NCBI GenBank assembly: GCA_046047235.1
Contig: JBJOII010000100.1
Coordinates: 1-16,076 of the forward strand
Length of the DNA stretch: 16,076 bases
DNA from: JBMTVN01 sp046047235
Lineage (GTDB): Bacteria; Verrucomicrobiota; Verrucomicrobiia; Limisphaerales; JAHDYP01
Direction: 5' to 3'
A model generated the notes under the pieces. The model was not told the origin of the DNA. It did no database searches and saw nothing but the letters and a program-made list of their open reading frames with translations. Positions 7,176 to 14,937 of the stretch are shown here, in pieces. The translations under genes and the position numbers were made by a program. Each line of letters starts with the position of its first letter. Within the stretch, counting starts at the first letter, position 1.

Positions 7176-9614
7176 ATGACACCCTTCATCCACCCCAGAC
7201 CGCCCGCCACAACAATCCTGTCCCTCCTGCTGATCACCGCTGCCTGCCATCAGCTCAAAGCCGACAGCATCTGGGTCTCCCCCAACGGTGCTGACAGCAA
7301 CCCCGGAACCCGCTCCCTCCCCCTCAAGACCCTGAAAGCAGCCCAGTCGGCTCTGGAACATCACCCGATGCGCGGCAAGACCCCGCTCACTGTCCATTGC
7401 CTGCCCGGGACCTACTACCTCAATGAAACTCTAGTGTTCCAACCCCAGCACTCCGGATCCAAATCCTTCCCCGTCATACTCCGCTCCACCGAGCATGATC
7501 GGGCCGTAATCAGCGGCGGAAACAAACTCGACCTGCACTGGAAACAAATCTCCCCCACACTCTGGCAGGCTAGCACCCCAAAGGACCTGGAAATCGACCA
7601 ACTCTTCGTCAATGGACAACGCCAGCACATGGCACGCTATCCGAATTTCGATCCCACATCCCAATACTTCCAAGGCTACTCCGCCAACGCCACATCCCCG
7701 GAGCGGATCAGCCGGTGGAAAAACCCCTCCGGCGGCTACCTCCACGCCATGCATAGCTCGCTCTGGGGCGATATGCACTGGCTCATCACCGGGAAGACCC
7801 CATCCAATACTCTGGACATGGTTGGCGGATGGCAAAACAACCGGCAAATGGGTGCACACGCAGAATATCGGTTCGTCGAAAATATCCTCGAGGAACTCGA
7901 TGCCTCAGGAGAGTGGTTCCACAACCCCGCTACCTCTACGCTCTACTTCATCCCCCCTCCAGACCTCGACCTCGCTTCCGCAACCATCGAAACAGCACAA
8001 CTCACTCAACTCATCAACTTCCTCGGATCGCCCGATCAACCCGTCCACGATATCCAACTCCAAGGTTTCAAGTTCCAACACGCCAAACGTAGTTTCATGG
8101 ATAATCGCGAACCCCTCCTGCGTAGCGATTGGACCACCAGCCGCTCAGGCGCCTGCTACTTCCGTAACGCCGAATCCTGTTCCATCCAGGATTGCTCCTT
8201 CGATCAACTCGGCGGTAACGGGGTCTTCGTCGATGGATATAACCGAAACATCCAAATCCTCCGGAACCACTTCAAGAATACCGGCGCGAGCGCCGTCAGC
8301 CTCGTCGGCCGCCCCCACAGCCTCCGATCCCCACTCCTCGAATACCACCAAACACAACCCCTCGACGCCATCGATAAAACCCCCGGCCCCAAATCCAACG
8401 ACTACCCCGCTTCCTGCCTGATCGAAGATTGCCTGATCGTCGCACCGGGCCGCGTCGAAAAACAAACCGCCGGCGTCAATATCGCCATCGCCGACTCCAT
8501 AACAGTCCGCCACTGCTCCATCTACGAATGCCCCCGAGCCGGCATCAATATCTGCGACGGCTCCTTCGGAGGCCACCTCATCGAGGGTAACGACGTGTTC
8601 GATACCGTCCTCGAAACCGGCGACCACGGCTCGTTCAACAGCTGGGGCCGGGACCGCTTCTGGCACCCCGACCGTAAAGTAACCGAGCAATGGGTCAGCC
8701 AATACCCCGACATGCCCAAATGGGAATGCCAGAAGACCATCACCCTCCGAGATAACCGCTTCCGCTGTGACCACGGCTGGGACATCGACCTGGATGACGG
8801 TTCCAGCAATTACGTCATAGCCAACAACCTCTGCCTCGCAGGAGGTATCAAATTGCGAGAAGGCTACTTCCGCACGGTCACGAACAACATCATCGTCAAC
8901 TGGTCCTTCTGCCCCCACGTCTGGTACGCCAACAGCCATTCCACTTTCACCCGGAATATCATCTGGCAGGATACCTACCACCCCGCAGGCATGAACCACA
9001 CCGACCAACCCGCACTGATCAACTCCAACTTTGTCCACCAAGCTAATGCTGTCACTTCCCCCGCATCAGGTCTCACCCGCTTCGGCGGAGATCAACATTC
9101 GCTGCTCGGTGATGCCCGCTTCATCGACCCAGTCCAAGGCAACTACGCCCTCCAAAGCAACTCCCCCGCAATCACGCTCGGCTTCATACCCTTCGATACC
9201 TCCCGGTTCGGCGTCCGCCCCCCCCAACTCAAAGCCATCGCCCGACAAGCTCAACTCCCCGGAACCCTCGAAGCCGCCACCCTGAAATCCGGCGGCTGGG
9301 ACCGCGAATACAAAACCCCCATAACCGCCTCCTGGCGGGGAATAACGCTCCAGAACCTCCACTCCCCCGCAGAAATGTCCGCCTTCGGACTCGCCAGAAA
9401 CCAGAAAGGACTGCTCGTCACCGCCATCAACCCAAACTCCATCACCCACAAAAACGGCATACAGAACAATGACGTAATCCTCCAAATCAACCAGACACCA
9501 ACCCCATCACTCGCCGAACTGGGGGACCTGCTCAAAACAATCCAGCCTGCTGCCCCCCTCACCCTGACCATCTGGAGAAATCAATCCTCTCTGACCATCA
9601 GCTTCCAACCCTGA
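7176..9614 (+). CDS. Secreted right-handed beta-helix protein, GH141-like, with C-terminal PDZ domain
   Basis: Probable carbohydrate-active enzyme of 812 residues. A Sec signal peptide (hydrophobic 14-24, likely cleaved near residue 29) leads to WVSPNGADSNPGT (33-45), a common opening of secreted beta-helix enzymes. Next come VISGGNKL (111-118) and DQLFVNGQRQHMARYP (141-156), which resemble GH141 proteins (alpha-fucosidase and xylanase activities are known in that family). Parallel beta-helix coils run from about 290 to 620. Acidic motifs GDHGSFNSWGRDRFW (482-496) and CDHGWDIDLDDGSS (531-544) match the conserved region where GH141 catalytic aspartates lie. Residues about 720-812 form a PDZ domain (KGLLVTAINPNS, NDVILQINQ). 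It is the only plus-strand gene and is convergent with exbD. No clear Shine-Dalgarno precedes the ATG. The family call is from motif memory; another beta-helix family such as a polysaccharide lyase or epimerase is possible. Confidence 0.8.
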   Translation: MTPFIHPRPPATTILSLLLITAACHQLKADSIWVSPNGADSNPGTRSLPLKTLKAAQSALEHHPMRGKTPLTVHCLPGTYYLNETLVFQPQHSGSKSFPVILRSTEHDRAVISGGNKLDLHWKQISPTLWQASTPKDLEIDQLFVNGQRQHMARYPNFDPTSQYFQGYSANATSPERISRWKNPSGGYLHAMHSSLWGDMHWLITGKTPSNTLDMVGGWQNNRQMGAHAEYRFVENILEELDASGEWFHNPATSTLYFIPPPDLDLASATIETAQLTQLINFLGSPDQPVHDIQLQGFKFQHAKRSFMDNREPLLRSDWTTSRSGACYFRNAESCSIQDCSFDQLGGNGVFVDGYNRNIQILRNHFKNTGASAVSLVGRPHSLRSPLLEYHQTQPLDAIDKTPGPKSNDYPASCLIEDCLIVAPGRVEKQTAGVNIAIADSITVRHCSIYECPRAGINICDGSFGGHLIEGNDVFDTVLETGDHGSFNSWGRDRFWHPDRKVTEQWVSQYPDMPKWECQKTITLRDNRFRCDHGWDIDLDDGSSNYVIANNLCLAGGIKLREGYFRTVTNNIIVNWSFCPHVWYANSHSTFTRNIIWQDTYHPAGMNHTDQPALINSNFVHQANAVTSPASGLTRFGGDQHSLLGDARFIDPVQGNYALQSNSPAITLGFIPFDTSRFGVRPPQLKAIARQAQLPGTLEAATLKSGGWDREYKTPITASWRGITLQNLHSPAEMSAFGLARNQKGLLVTAINPNSITHKNGIQNNDVILQINQTPTPSLAELGDLLKTIQPAAPLTLTIWRNQSSLTISFQP

Positions 9615-9639
9615 CCCCTGAACACCCCCACCAGCCTCC

Positions 9640-10053
9640 CTATTCCTTCGCCTTCACCGCAAAGGCCACCTTCTCAGCCCCTGCCCTGCGCACAAAATCC
9701 AGCACGTAAATCATCGATCCATGTGAGGCCTGCTTGCTGCCCGTGATGTAAACCGGAAGGTTCGTGTTCATCGCCAGACGGTTCGTCAGGGTCGAATACA
9801 ACTCAGGAAAACTCACCGCTCCCTCGCCATCCAACGTAACCCGCCCATAACGATCCACCGACAAATTCACCATGTCCGGCTTCACCTCCGACCTCGCCAT
9901 CGTCGCCGTCGGCAAATTCGCCCTCACCGTCTGCACTTTCTGCATCTGCAAACTCACCATCATGAACGACGCCAGCAAAAAGAACATGATGTCGATCAAC
10001 GGAATAATCTCAATCCGCGTCTTCTTGTGAGGTAAAGGAGACCGAATCTTCAC
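9640..10053 (-). CDS. exbD: ExbD/TolR-type biopolymer transport protein (second copy)
   Basis: Inner-membrane stator component that uses proton-motive force, with ExbB, to drive TonB. It has one N-terminal membrane helix with the expected Asp (IPLIDIMFFLLASFMMVSL), then a periplasmic ExbD/TolR domain, in total 137 residues. I place the start at GTG 10051-10053, which overlaps the upstream exbD stop in a GTGA arrangement and has GGGAGG 6 bases before it. The upstream ATG at 10101 would prefix 16 residues read from inside the other exbD. It follows a paralogue with a nearly identical helix but a diverged periplasmic part, so the two may form a heteromeric stator. It ends 25 bases from the convergent beta-helix gene, with no obvious terminator hairpin between them. 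Confidence 0.9.
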   Translation of the reverse strand: MKIRSPLPHKKTRIEIIPLIDIMFFLLASFMMVSLQMQKVQTVRANLPTATMARSEVKPDMVNLSVDRYGRVTLDGEGAVSFPELYSTLTNRLAMNTNLPVYITGSKQASHGSMIYVLDFVRRAGAEKVAFAVKAKE

Positions 10054-10505
10054 GGCTGCCCTCCCTGAGGCACTTCCTCCACCTGCCCCGGCGTCACACA
10101 AAACGATATCTTCTGTACCCCCACCGACCTCACCAACTCATACACATCAACCATCGAACCGTGCTCCGTCTCCAAATCCCCGCTGATCGTCACCGGCGTG
10201 TTCGTCTCAAACCGAAAACGGTTCGATATGATCGTCGTCAACTCAAGCGGATCAATCAGCTCCTTCTCAAAATACATCTTCCCCGCCTTGTCCACGGCGA
10301 TGTTGATCATCCCCGGCTGAAAATCTGACTTCGCCTGCGACGCCTTGGGCAAATCCACCCGCACGTTCTCCGTCTTGCTCATCTGCAGGCTCACCATCAT
10401 GAACGAGGCCAGCAGGAAGAACATGATGTCGATCAATGGAATGATCTCAATCCGCGACTTCTTGTGCGGAATCGGCGAACCAATCCTGAGCCTTCGAGAA
10501 CCCAT
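10050..10505 (-). CDS. exbD: ExbD/TolR-type biopolymer transport protein (first copy)
   Basis: First of two tandem ExbD proteins, 151 residues from the ATG at 10503-10505. That start lies 7 bases after the exbB stop and begins MGSRRLRIGSP just ahead of the cytoplasmic segment. A longer frame from 10538 would overlap exbB and add 11 poorly supported residues. The single helix IEIIPLIDIMFFLLASFMMV contains the conserved Asp needed for proton coupling. The periplasmic domain ends with a Gln/Glu-rich tail (VEEVPQGGQP). It is coupled to the next exbD by a 4-base overlap. Confidence 0.9.
   Translation of the reverse strand: MGSRRLRIGSPIPHKKSRIEIIPLIDIMFFLLASFMMVSLQMSKTENVRVDLPKASQAKSDFQPGMINIAVDKAGKMYFEKELIDPLELTTIISNRFRFETNTPVTISGDLETEHGSMVDVYELVRSVGVQKISFCVTPGQVEEVPQGGQP
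10060..10065 (-). promoter_or_regulatory. Ribosome-binding site of the second exbD
   Basis: GGGAGG on the minus strand lies 6 bases before the GTG at 10051-10053 and inside the 3' end of the upstream exbD. It supports GTG as the true start in place of the longer ATG frame. Confidence 0.65.
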
Positions 10506-10512
10506 ACAGGAA

Positions 10513-11154
10513 CTACTCTGCTGATTTCGCAGCCTCAACCCGCACCTTCGCCGCCTGAACCATCACCACCACATTGGTAGCCGCAGTCTCCAACTCAAAC
10601 TGCAACTGCGCATGCTTGCGAGTGAAATAGTTGAACGGTATCAACGCCACAATCGCGATCCCCAACCCACAAGCAGTCGCAATCAACGCCTCCCCAATCC
10701 CCCCAGTCACCGCCATCACCGACAACTCGGCATCGCCAACCTGCAAAAACGCACGCATCAACCCCGTCACTGTCCCCAATAACCCCAGCAAAGGCGCCAG
10801 CGTCACCATGGTGTCCATGACCGTCAAAAACCGCCCCGCCCTCTGTAACTCAACACCCGCCGCCACCTCCAAAGCCCCCTCCATGCTCGAATGATAATGG
10901 TTCAAACCATGGTAAACCATCCGCACCACCGGATCCTGCGTGTCCTTCGCCAACGCCACCGCCTGCGCAAAATCAGCCTGCTCCATCGAAGCCAGCACCT
11001 TCTCCATCTGCGCCCCATCCCTCCGCATACTCTCGCGCCACCACCAGAAAATCCGCTCACCTACAACGGCAATGGTCACCACCGCACTGACCAGGATCGG
11101 CCACATGATCGGACCGCCCGCCTCAAAAAACTGCACAACAATGTTCGCTAACAT
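10513..11154 (-). CDS. exbB: ExbB/TolQ/MotA-family proton channel protein
   Basis: Inner-membrane channel subunit that, with ExbD, harvests the proton gradient to energise TonB. The 213-residue product has three predicted membrane helices (about 14-37, 112-136 and 153-177) with the cytoplasmic domain between the first two. The signature LAPLLGLLGTVTGLM (119-133) and GGIGEALIATACGL (151-164) identify the MotA/TolQ/ExbB family. A good ribosome-binding site (AGGAAGG, 5 bases away) fixes the ATG. It lies between tonB (55-base gap) and exbD (7-base gap). ExbB is preferred over TolQ because tonB is adjacent and no tolA, tolB or pal is seen. Confidence 0.93.
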   Translation of the reverse strand: MLANIVVQFFEAGGPIMWPILVSAVVTIAVVGERIFWWWRESMRRDGAQMEKVLASMEQADFAQAVALAKDTQDPVVRMVYHGLNHYHSSMEGALEVAAGVELQRAGRFLTVMDTMVTLAPLLGLLGTVTGLMRAFLQVGDAELSVMAVTGGIGEALIATACGLGIAIVALIPFNYFTRKHAQLQFELETAATNVVVMVQAAKVRVEAAKSAE

Positions 11155-11159
11155 ATAAC

Positions 11160-11166
11160 CCTTCCT
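11160..11166 (-). promoter_or_regulatory. Ribosome-binding site of exbB
   Basis: AGGAAGG on the minus strand lies 5 bases before the exbB ATG at 11152-11154, in the 55-base gap after tonB. Initiation here appears independent and not coupled to the tonB stop. Confidence 0.65.
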
Positions 11167-11209
11167 AGTCTACGCTGTAGCTCGCTCAATATGTTCCACC
11201 CACCTATAG

Positions 11210-11938
11210 CTACCCTCTCACCAGCGGATTGTTCCACTCCACCGGAAGCTCATACTGCGTCTCCCCCTGCCCGGCAGGAAACGTGAACCGACGCCTGACA
11301 TGATTCACGGTATACTCGTCCAGCTCCGGAAAACCTGTGGAACGCTTCACCTCAATGCTTAACACCCGCCCTGAATCATCCACCGTGATTAACAACACCA
11401 CCGTCCCGTGCGCCCGCGACTGCTGAAGCCTGGCCGTCCACTGCGGCGCCGGAAAATAACGCGTCCCCAGTTGCCCGGCCAAACTCACCGGCTTCTTGCT
11501 CAGATTCTCCAATGCCGACCGGAGCGGCTTCAACGGCGGAGCAGCCGATACCGGATCCCTCACCAATACATTCCCAATCGTGGGCACAGAAAACTGAACC
11601 TCCGGACTGTCCAGAACAACCGCCACCACCGCAGGAGCATCCGATAAATCATCCGTAACGTCCTCAGGCTCGTCCGCCGCTTCAGACTCTGCCGTCGGCG
11701 GAGGAACCAGCGGCGGTTCCAATACCGCAACAATCGGCTCCTCAATCGGATTAATCGCCCGAACCACCGGTTCCGGAGGCCTCAGACCAACAAAGCCAAT
11801 AATCAGGTACGTCAAACAGACAGAATTGATCCAGGCCAACCGCTGGTTCCCATCACGGTGAGAAGAAGGAAGACAAAAGGTAGCCAGCTCTGACCGCAAG
11901 GCCGGCTCGCCCGGTTTTACGCTGGACGAACTAATCAT
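11210..11938 (-). CDS. tonB: TonB-family energy transducer
   Basis: Periplasm-spanning protein that transmits ExbBD energy to outer-membrane TonB-dependent transporters. It has a cytoplasmic N-terminus of about 36 residues, one membrane helix (about 37-53, WINSVCLTYLIIGFVGL), and a Pro/Glu/Asp-rich spacer (54 to about 110, starting RPPEPV). The C-terminal TonB domain is about 150-242 (GTVVLLITVDDSGRVLSIEV, GFPELDEYTVNHVRRRFTFP, PVEW near the end). At 242 residues it is ordinary in length. The spacer is more acidic and less Lys-Pro-rich than enterobacterial TonB. No strong Shine-Dalgarno precedes the ATG, so the start is less certain than the gene. It heads the tonB-exbB-exbD-exbD cluster. No TonB-dependent receptor is in the window, so the transported substrate is unknown. 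Confidence 0.9.
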   Translation of the reverse strand: MISSSSVKPGEPALRSELATFCLPSSHRDGNQRLAWINSVCLTYLIIGFVGLRPPEPVVRAINPIEEPIVAVLEPPLVPPPTAESEAADEPEDVTDDLSDAPAVVAVVLDSPEVQFSVPTIGNVLVRDPVSAAPPLKPLRSALENLSKKPVSLAGQLGTRYFPAPQWTARLQQSRAHGTVVLLITVDDSGRVLSIEVKRSTGFPELDEYTVNHVRRRFTFPAGQGETQYELPVEWNNPLVRG

Positions 11939-12037
11939 CTGCCACGAAACAACGCCAGAGCTTAGGAAGGAGGATAGCTAATGTAAACGTCGAATCCTGT
12001 CAGGTCTCGTCACCACAGCCCCCCCTCTTACCCAATC

Positions 12038-12406
12038 TCAACCCGTCAGTTCGTCGGCCCCCTCTTCACCCAACCGGACCCGAGCCTCCCGCAACAAACT
12101 ATAACCAGTCGCTAAGGACCACAGCCATGCCGCCAAAAACACACCTACCCCTGTCAGCCCCTGCAGTAAATGCTGCCTCGAAGGAAACACAAAATGCCCC
12201 GACTGCAGCCACTCCCGACCCCACCCCACCATGAACATCAAGGAAAGGATCGCCCCTACCGCAGAAAGCAAAATCTGCACATAGCCCGAGCGCCGCCCCC
12301 CCATAAGCGATCCCGCACCAGGCAAAACCAGAAGGTTGGTCAACAGCTGCGTCCAAGCCGCATCAACCCCCGCCCGCCGTATTGACCTCCGACCCATGTT
12401 CTTCAT
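12038..12406 (-). CDS. Small uncharacterised three-helix membrane protein
   Basis: A 122-residue protein of unknown function. The chosen ATG (12404-12406) overlaps the DUF2752 stop in an ATGA arrangement; the longer frame from 12505 would duplicate sequence inside the DUF2752 gene. A basic, presumably cytoplasmic N-terminus (MKNMGRRSIRR) precedes hydrophobic segments at about 20-34, 41-62 and 82-104. LLVLPGAGSLMGGRRSGYVQ (24-43) looks like a helix-turn-helix membrane hairpin with a conserved-looking GGRR turn. The C-terminus is short and acidic. It is last in the GYF_2-DUF2752 set, so it probably acts with those proteins at the membrane, but I do not recognise a family. Confidence 0.75.
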   Translation of the reverse strand: MKNMGRRSIRRAGVDAAWTQLLTNLLVLPGAGSLMGGRRSGYVQILLSAVGAILSLMFMVGWGREWLQSGHFVFPSRQHLLQGLTGVGVFLAAWLWSLATGYSLLREARVRLGEEGADELTG

Positions 12407-12873
12407 GGCGCTAGATAAACAAAAGGTGCCCAAGGGAGATTCCGCAACACCCCAAAACATAAAGCCACAGCACACCCCACCAAAAGCCATCGACCGCACC
12501 CCCAACCCGACAGCATCTCACTCTTCCAGCCAAGCCATCGCATCACCCCAAAGCCCACCGCCACCCCAAGACCCAATACCAGCAGTGCATTCGACCCCGC
12601 CGCCGCCAGCACCCGTCCATGCGTCAAATGATGAACCGCACGCAACGACCCACAACCAGGACAATGCAACCCGGTCCATGCGTAAAGACCACACCGTGGA
12701 TAAAATCCGTAATCCCCCGGGGGAAACCAGTAGATCACCGCAAGCACAGCCATCATCCCCCACGCAGACAACACCACCCACCAACCCGACACACCGCGCC
12801 TCACCGGAATACCTCCCCCAACCAAAGGAGGTTCACCCACACCCGACCCCCTCGATGCCTCAGAACTATCCAT
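12403..12873 (-). CDS. DUF2752 membrane protein
   Basis: A 156-residue membrane protein of the DUF2752 family, whose function is unknown. The diagnostic part is CGLYAWTGLHCPGCGSLRAV (61-80), followed by a His-rich HHLTHG and ending with RNLPWAPF; Cys61, Cys71 and Cys74 suggest a metal or redox site. Hydrophobic segments lie at about 31-50, 94-112 and 128-143. The first 27 residues are a Gly/Ser-rich soluble leader, longer than needed for the domain, so a later start is possible. It begins 1 base after a GYF_2 gene and overlaps the next small membrane gene by 4 bases. This tight packing suggests the three products are made together. Confidence 0.88.
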   Translation of the reverse strand: MDSSEASRGSGVGEPPLVGGGIPVRRGVSGWWVVLSAWGMMAVLAVIYWFPPGDYGFYPRCGLYAWTGLHCPGCGSLRAVHHLTHGRVLAAAGSNALLVLGLGVAVGFGVMRWLGWKSEMLSGWGCGRWLLVGCAVALCFGVLRNLPWAPFVYLAP

Positions 12874-12874
12874 A

Positions 12875-13537
12875 TCACAAAAACGCCGATTTCACCTCAG
12901 GCCGCGAAAGCACCACCAGAGACCAAATGCCGGCAGCAATACCAAAACAACAACACGGCGTAGTACAGGGAATCACCGCCAAAATTGAAACCACCATGCA
13001 AAAACCGTAGTTCCTCAACCCCATCATCCGTATGGCCCCAAACAAAATAATCCCACTCAACAACAGGCTAACTAAACTCCCCGCCAAGCCAATCGGCCCA
13101 GCCAGCCACTCCGCAACCTCATCCATAGGCACCTCCCCACCCACGTGAAACTGAAACCCCGACAAGCCACCCATGCCCCCACCTAACAAGCCGCCTATCA
13201 ATTGCATGATCGCCATGCCGCCATCCATCACTGCCAGCACAATCAACGAGACCGCCGGCCACATCACCGCCCCCTTCGCCTCAGCCACGCTCGCCAACTC
13301 CACCATGCTCGCAGGCTGCGATCCCAAAACCGGCCCCACCGCCACTAAAGGCGGCGGCCCGCCACGAAACAAATCCTCAAATTCCGGATGCTCCGACAAC
13401 GGCCTCCACGCACCATCCCCGCTCCGCACAAGGGTTGCGCTACCAGCCCTCCCCTCACCCACCCAGCAACGCACCTGATCCGCACTCACCGGACCATACT
13501 CCTTCTGGTCACCTCCAATGATGCTGTAGGCGATCAT
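12875..13537 (-). CDS. GYF_2-domain membrane protein
   Basis: A 220-residue protein with an N-terminal GYF_2 (DUF4339) domain, a fold proposed to bind proline-rich peptides. Its signature is IIGGDQKEYGPVSADQVRCW (6-25), then AWRPLSEHPEF (43-53). A 35-residue linker leads to about four membrane segments (91-118, 145-169 and a pair within 178-212) with a cysteine cluster CTTPCCC at 191-197. The C-terminus ends LSRPEVKSAF. Proteins with this GYF plus CTTPCCC-type membrane layout are, to my knowledge, common in Verrucomicrobiota; their role is unknown. The GYF part is paralogous to that of the next upstream gene. DUF2752 follows after 1 base. Confidence 0.85.
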   Translation of the reverse strand: MIAYSIIGGDQKEYGPVSADQVRCWVGEGRAGSATLVRSGDGAWRPLSEHPEFEDLFRGGPPPLVAVGPVLGSQPASMVELASVAEAKGAVMWPAVSLIVLAVMDGGMAIMQLIGGLLGGGMGGLSGFQFHVGGEVPMDEVAEWLAGPIGLAGSLVSLLLSGIILFGAIRMMGLRNYGFCMVVSILAVIPCTTPCCCFGIAAGIWSLVVLSRPEVKSAFL

Positions 13538-13637
13538 GCCACCACCCTCGTTGCTTCATTTTCCAGAGTCAAGCCCCCGCCAAATACCCCACAAGGAGCC
13601 GACGCAAAAGCTCTCCGCTCCGTCCCAAGCACCCCAT

Positions 13638-14837
13638 TCACCCCGCACTGCCCCCAGTCCCAGCGTCCGGCTTCTTCCTCGATCGGCGCACCGCCGACGC
13701 TGGCCGCTTCCGACCACTCGCCGCAGCCCGCACCCGCTTCCCGGACGCCTTGGGCAAGGCGGGCACCTCAGCCGCAACCTCCTCCTCTGCACCAGACACC
13801 GCTCCCCCCCCACCCAGCGCCCCCACCTCTTCCTCACCACCACCACCACCGGCATCTGTTGACATCGTCCGCTCCTGCTCCTGAACCGACCCAACCTTCT
13901 CAAGGTCGCTTACCACGCCCCGCCCGGACCCGCCACCATCGCCGACCACTCCCCGCCCTTCAACCACTGGCTCCTCCCCCCCAAACTCTCCAAAGGTCTC
14001 CGCATACGCCACCACCATCGCCGCCAAGGCCAACGGCAGTGAAACCAACACCCCAACCCCGCAAGCCAATAAACCCGCCAAAACCACCAGATTCCCCAGT
14101 AAAAACAAACCAAAGCTAGGCCACCAATAACGCGTCACCACTCTCCGACTGCATTCCAATGCCTGCCAGAAATCCAACCGCCGATCCGCAATCAGTAACG
14201 GCGCATAAAGAAGCCAGCAAACAGCCAGATAAACCCCAGGCAAAACACACAGCATCAGCCCCAGCGACACCAGCAGGGACGACACCACGCCCGCCAGAAA
14301 CAATGGCAGGACCAGCGGGGGAGAAAACCCCACAAACGCGACCCCAATATCCACACGCTCCCCCCTCAGCAACTTCAACATCGCCAGCTCCACACCCCCA
14401 AGCACCATGAACAACATGCAGAATGCCGCCGCCACCCCAACCACCGGAATCGATCCCACCCCAAATAACAAAAGCCCTCCCAAAGCCGTCGCCACGCCCA
14501 TCACCACCCAGTGCTCCACCAAAAGATCCCAGCCCCGCGCAAAGGCCTCCCCGATGTTTAGCACCGGATCACGCCGAAATACCTCCAAAGCCAACTCCTC
14601 CCCCTCACCCGGCATCGGCGGCGGAACGGTCCCACCCTGCACCTCCTCCACAGGGTCACTCTCCAGAATAACAGCCAATTCGCTGACCTCGGATAACGGC
14701 CGCCAAATGGACTCCCCACCCCTCCGCACTTGCGTCCGCCCACCAACCCGCCTCTCGCGGATCCATAAGCGAATATCCCGCTCGCTCGCAGGACCATACT
14801 CCCGCCCGTCCGCTCCAATAATGAAGTATTGCGTCAT
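13638..14837 (-). CDS. GYF_2-domain membrane protein with DUF975-like core and basic tail
   Basis: A 399-residue protein counted from the ATG at 14835-14837, where the GYF_2 domain begins (MTQYFIIGADGREYGP, then WRPLSEVSEL at 45-54). The upstream ATG at 14879 would add 14 residues without homology. A membrane core of about five or six helices spans 107-280 and resembles DUF975 or glycerophosphodiester-phosphodiesterase membrane domains (LNIGEAFARGWDLLVEHW at 93-110; CSRRVVTRYWWPSFGLFLLG at 229-248). After it comes a Gly/Glu-rich low-complexity linker (283-362), then a very basic tail (363-390, with 12 Lys/Arg). The tail is unusual for this kind of protein. It lies between trpD and a second GYF_2 gene, with about 100 bases on each side. 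Function unknown. Confidence 0.83.
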   Translation of the reverse strand: MTQYFIIGADGREYGPASERDIRLWIRERRVGGRTQVRRGGESIWRPLSEVSELAVILESDPVEEVQGGTVPPPMPGEGEELALEVFRRDPVLNIGEAFARGWDLLVEHWVVMGVATALGGLLLFGVGSIPVVGVAAAFCMLFMVLGGVELAMLKLLRGERVDIGVAFVGFSPPLVLPLFLAGVVSSLLVSLGLMLCVLPGVYLAVCWLLYAPLLIADRRLDFWQALECSRRVVTRYWWPSFGLFLLGNLVVLAGLLACGVGVLVSLPLALAAMVVAYAETFGEFGGEEPVVEGRGVVGDGGGSGRGVVSDLEKVGSVQEQERTMSTDAGGGGGEEEVGALGGGGAVSGAEEEVAAEVPALPKASGKRVRAAASGRKRPASAVRRSRKKPDAGTGGSAG

Positions 14838-14937
14838 GGCTCGTCTCGCTGCATGCCTGCCCCACATCCAAAAGGTCACGCATCACCATGAAAACACAGC
14901 TCCCCCACCGTAAGTTGCAAATTTTAAACCGACCCTC

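Noticed and set aside
7176..7250. Lipoprotein signal on the beta-helix protein (LITAAC)
   Set aside because: The residue at -3 would be Thr, not the preferred Leu, and a better ordinary signal-peptidase site (LKA before DSIW) follows. Sec/SPI export is more likely, though a lipoprotein is not excluded.
6890..7294. Plus-strand open frames (71 and 134 residues) upstream of the beta-helix gene
   Set aside because: Low-complexity Pro/Thr/Ser-rich products without a good ribosome-binding site; the longer one overlaps the start of the beta-helix gene. They may simply be C-rich leader DNA.
8145..9041. 298-residue open frame on the minus strand inside the beta-helix gene
   Set aside because: It mirrors the codon pattern of the sense gene, with a Val/Gly/Asp/Ala-rich product and no motif. 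The sense frame has a signal peptide and family motifs.
9615..9639. Possible bidirectional terminator between the convergent beta-helix and exbD genes
   Set aside because: The 25-base gap has no inverted repeat or T-run that I can see.
11964..11987. AGGAAGGAGG followed by ATG-TAA on the plus strand, resembling a start-stop element
   Set aside because: It is followed by no plus-strand gene, only by the reverse of the membrane-protein cluster, so there is nothing for it to regulate. Probably chance.
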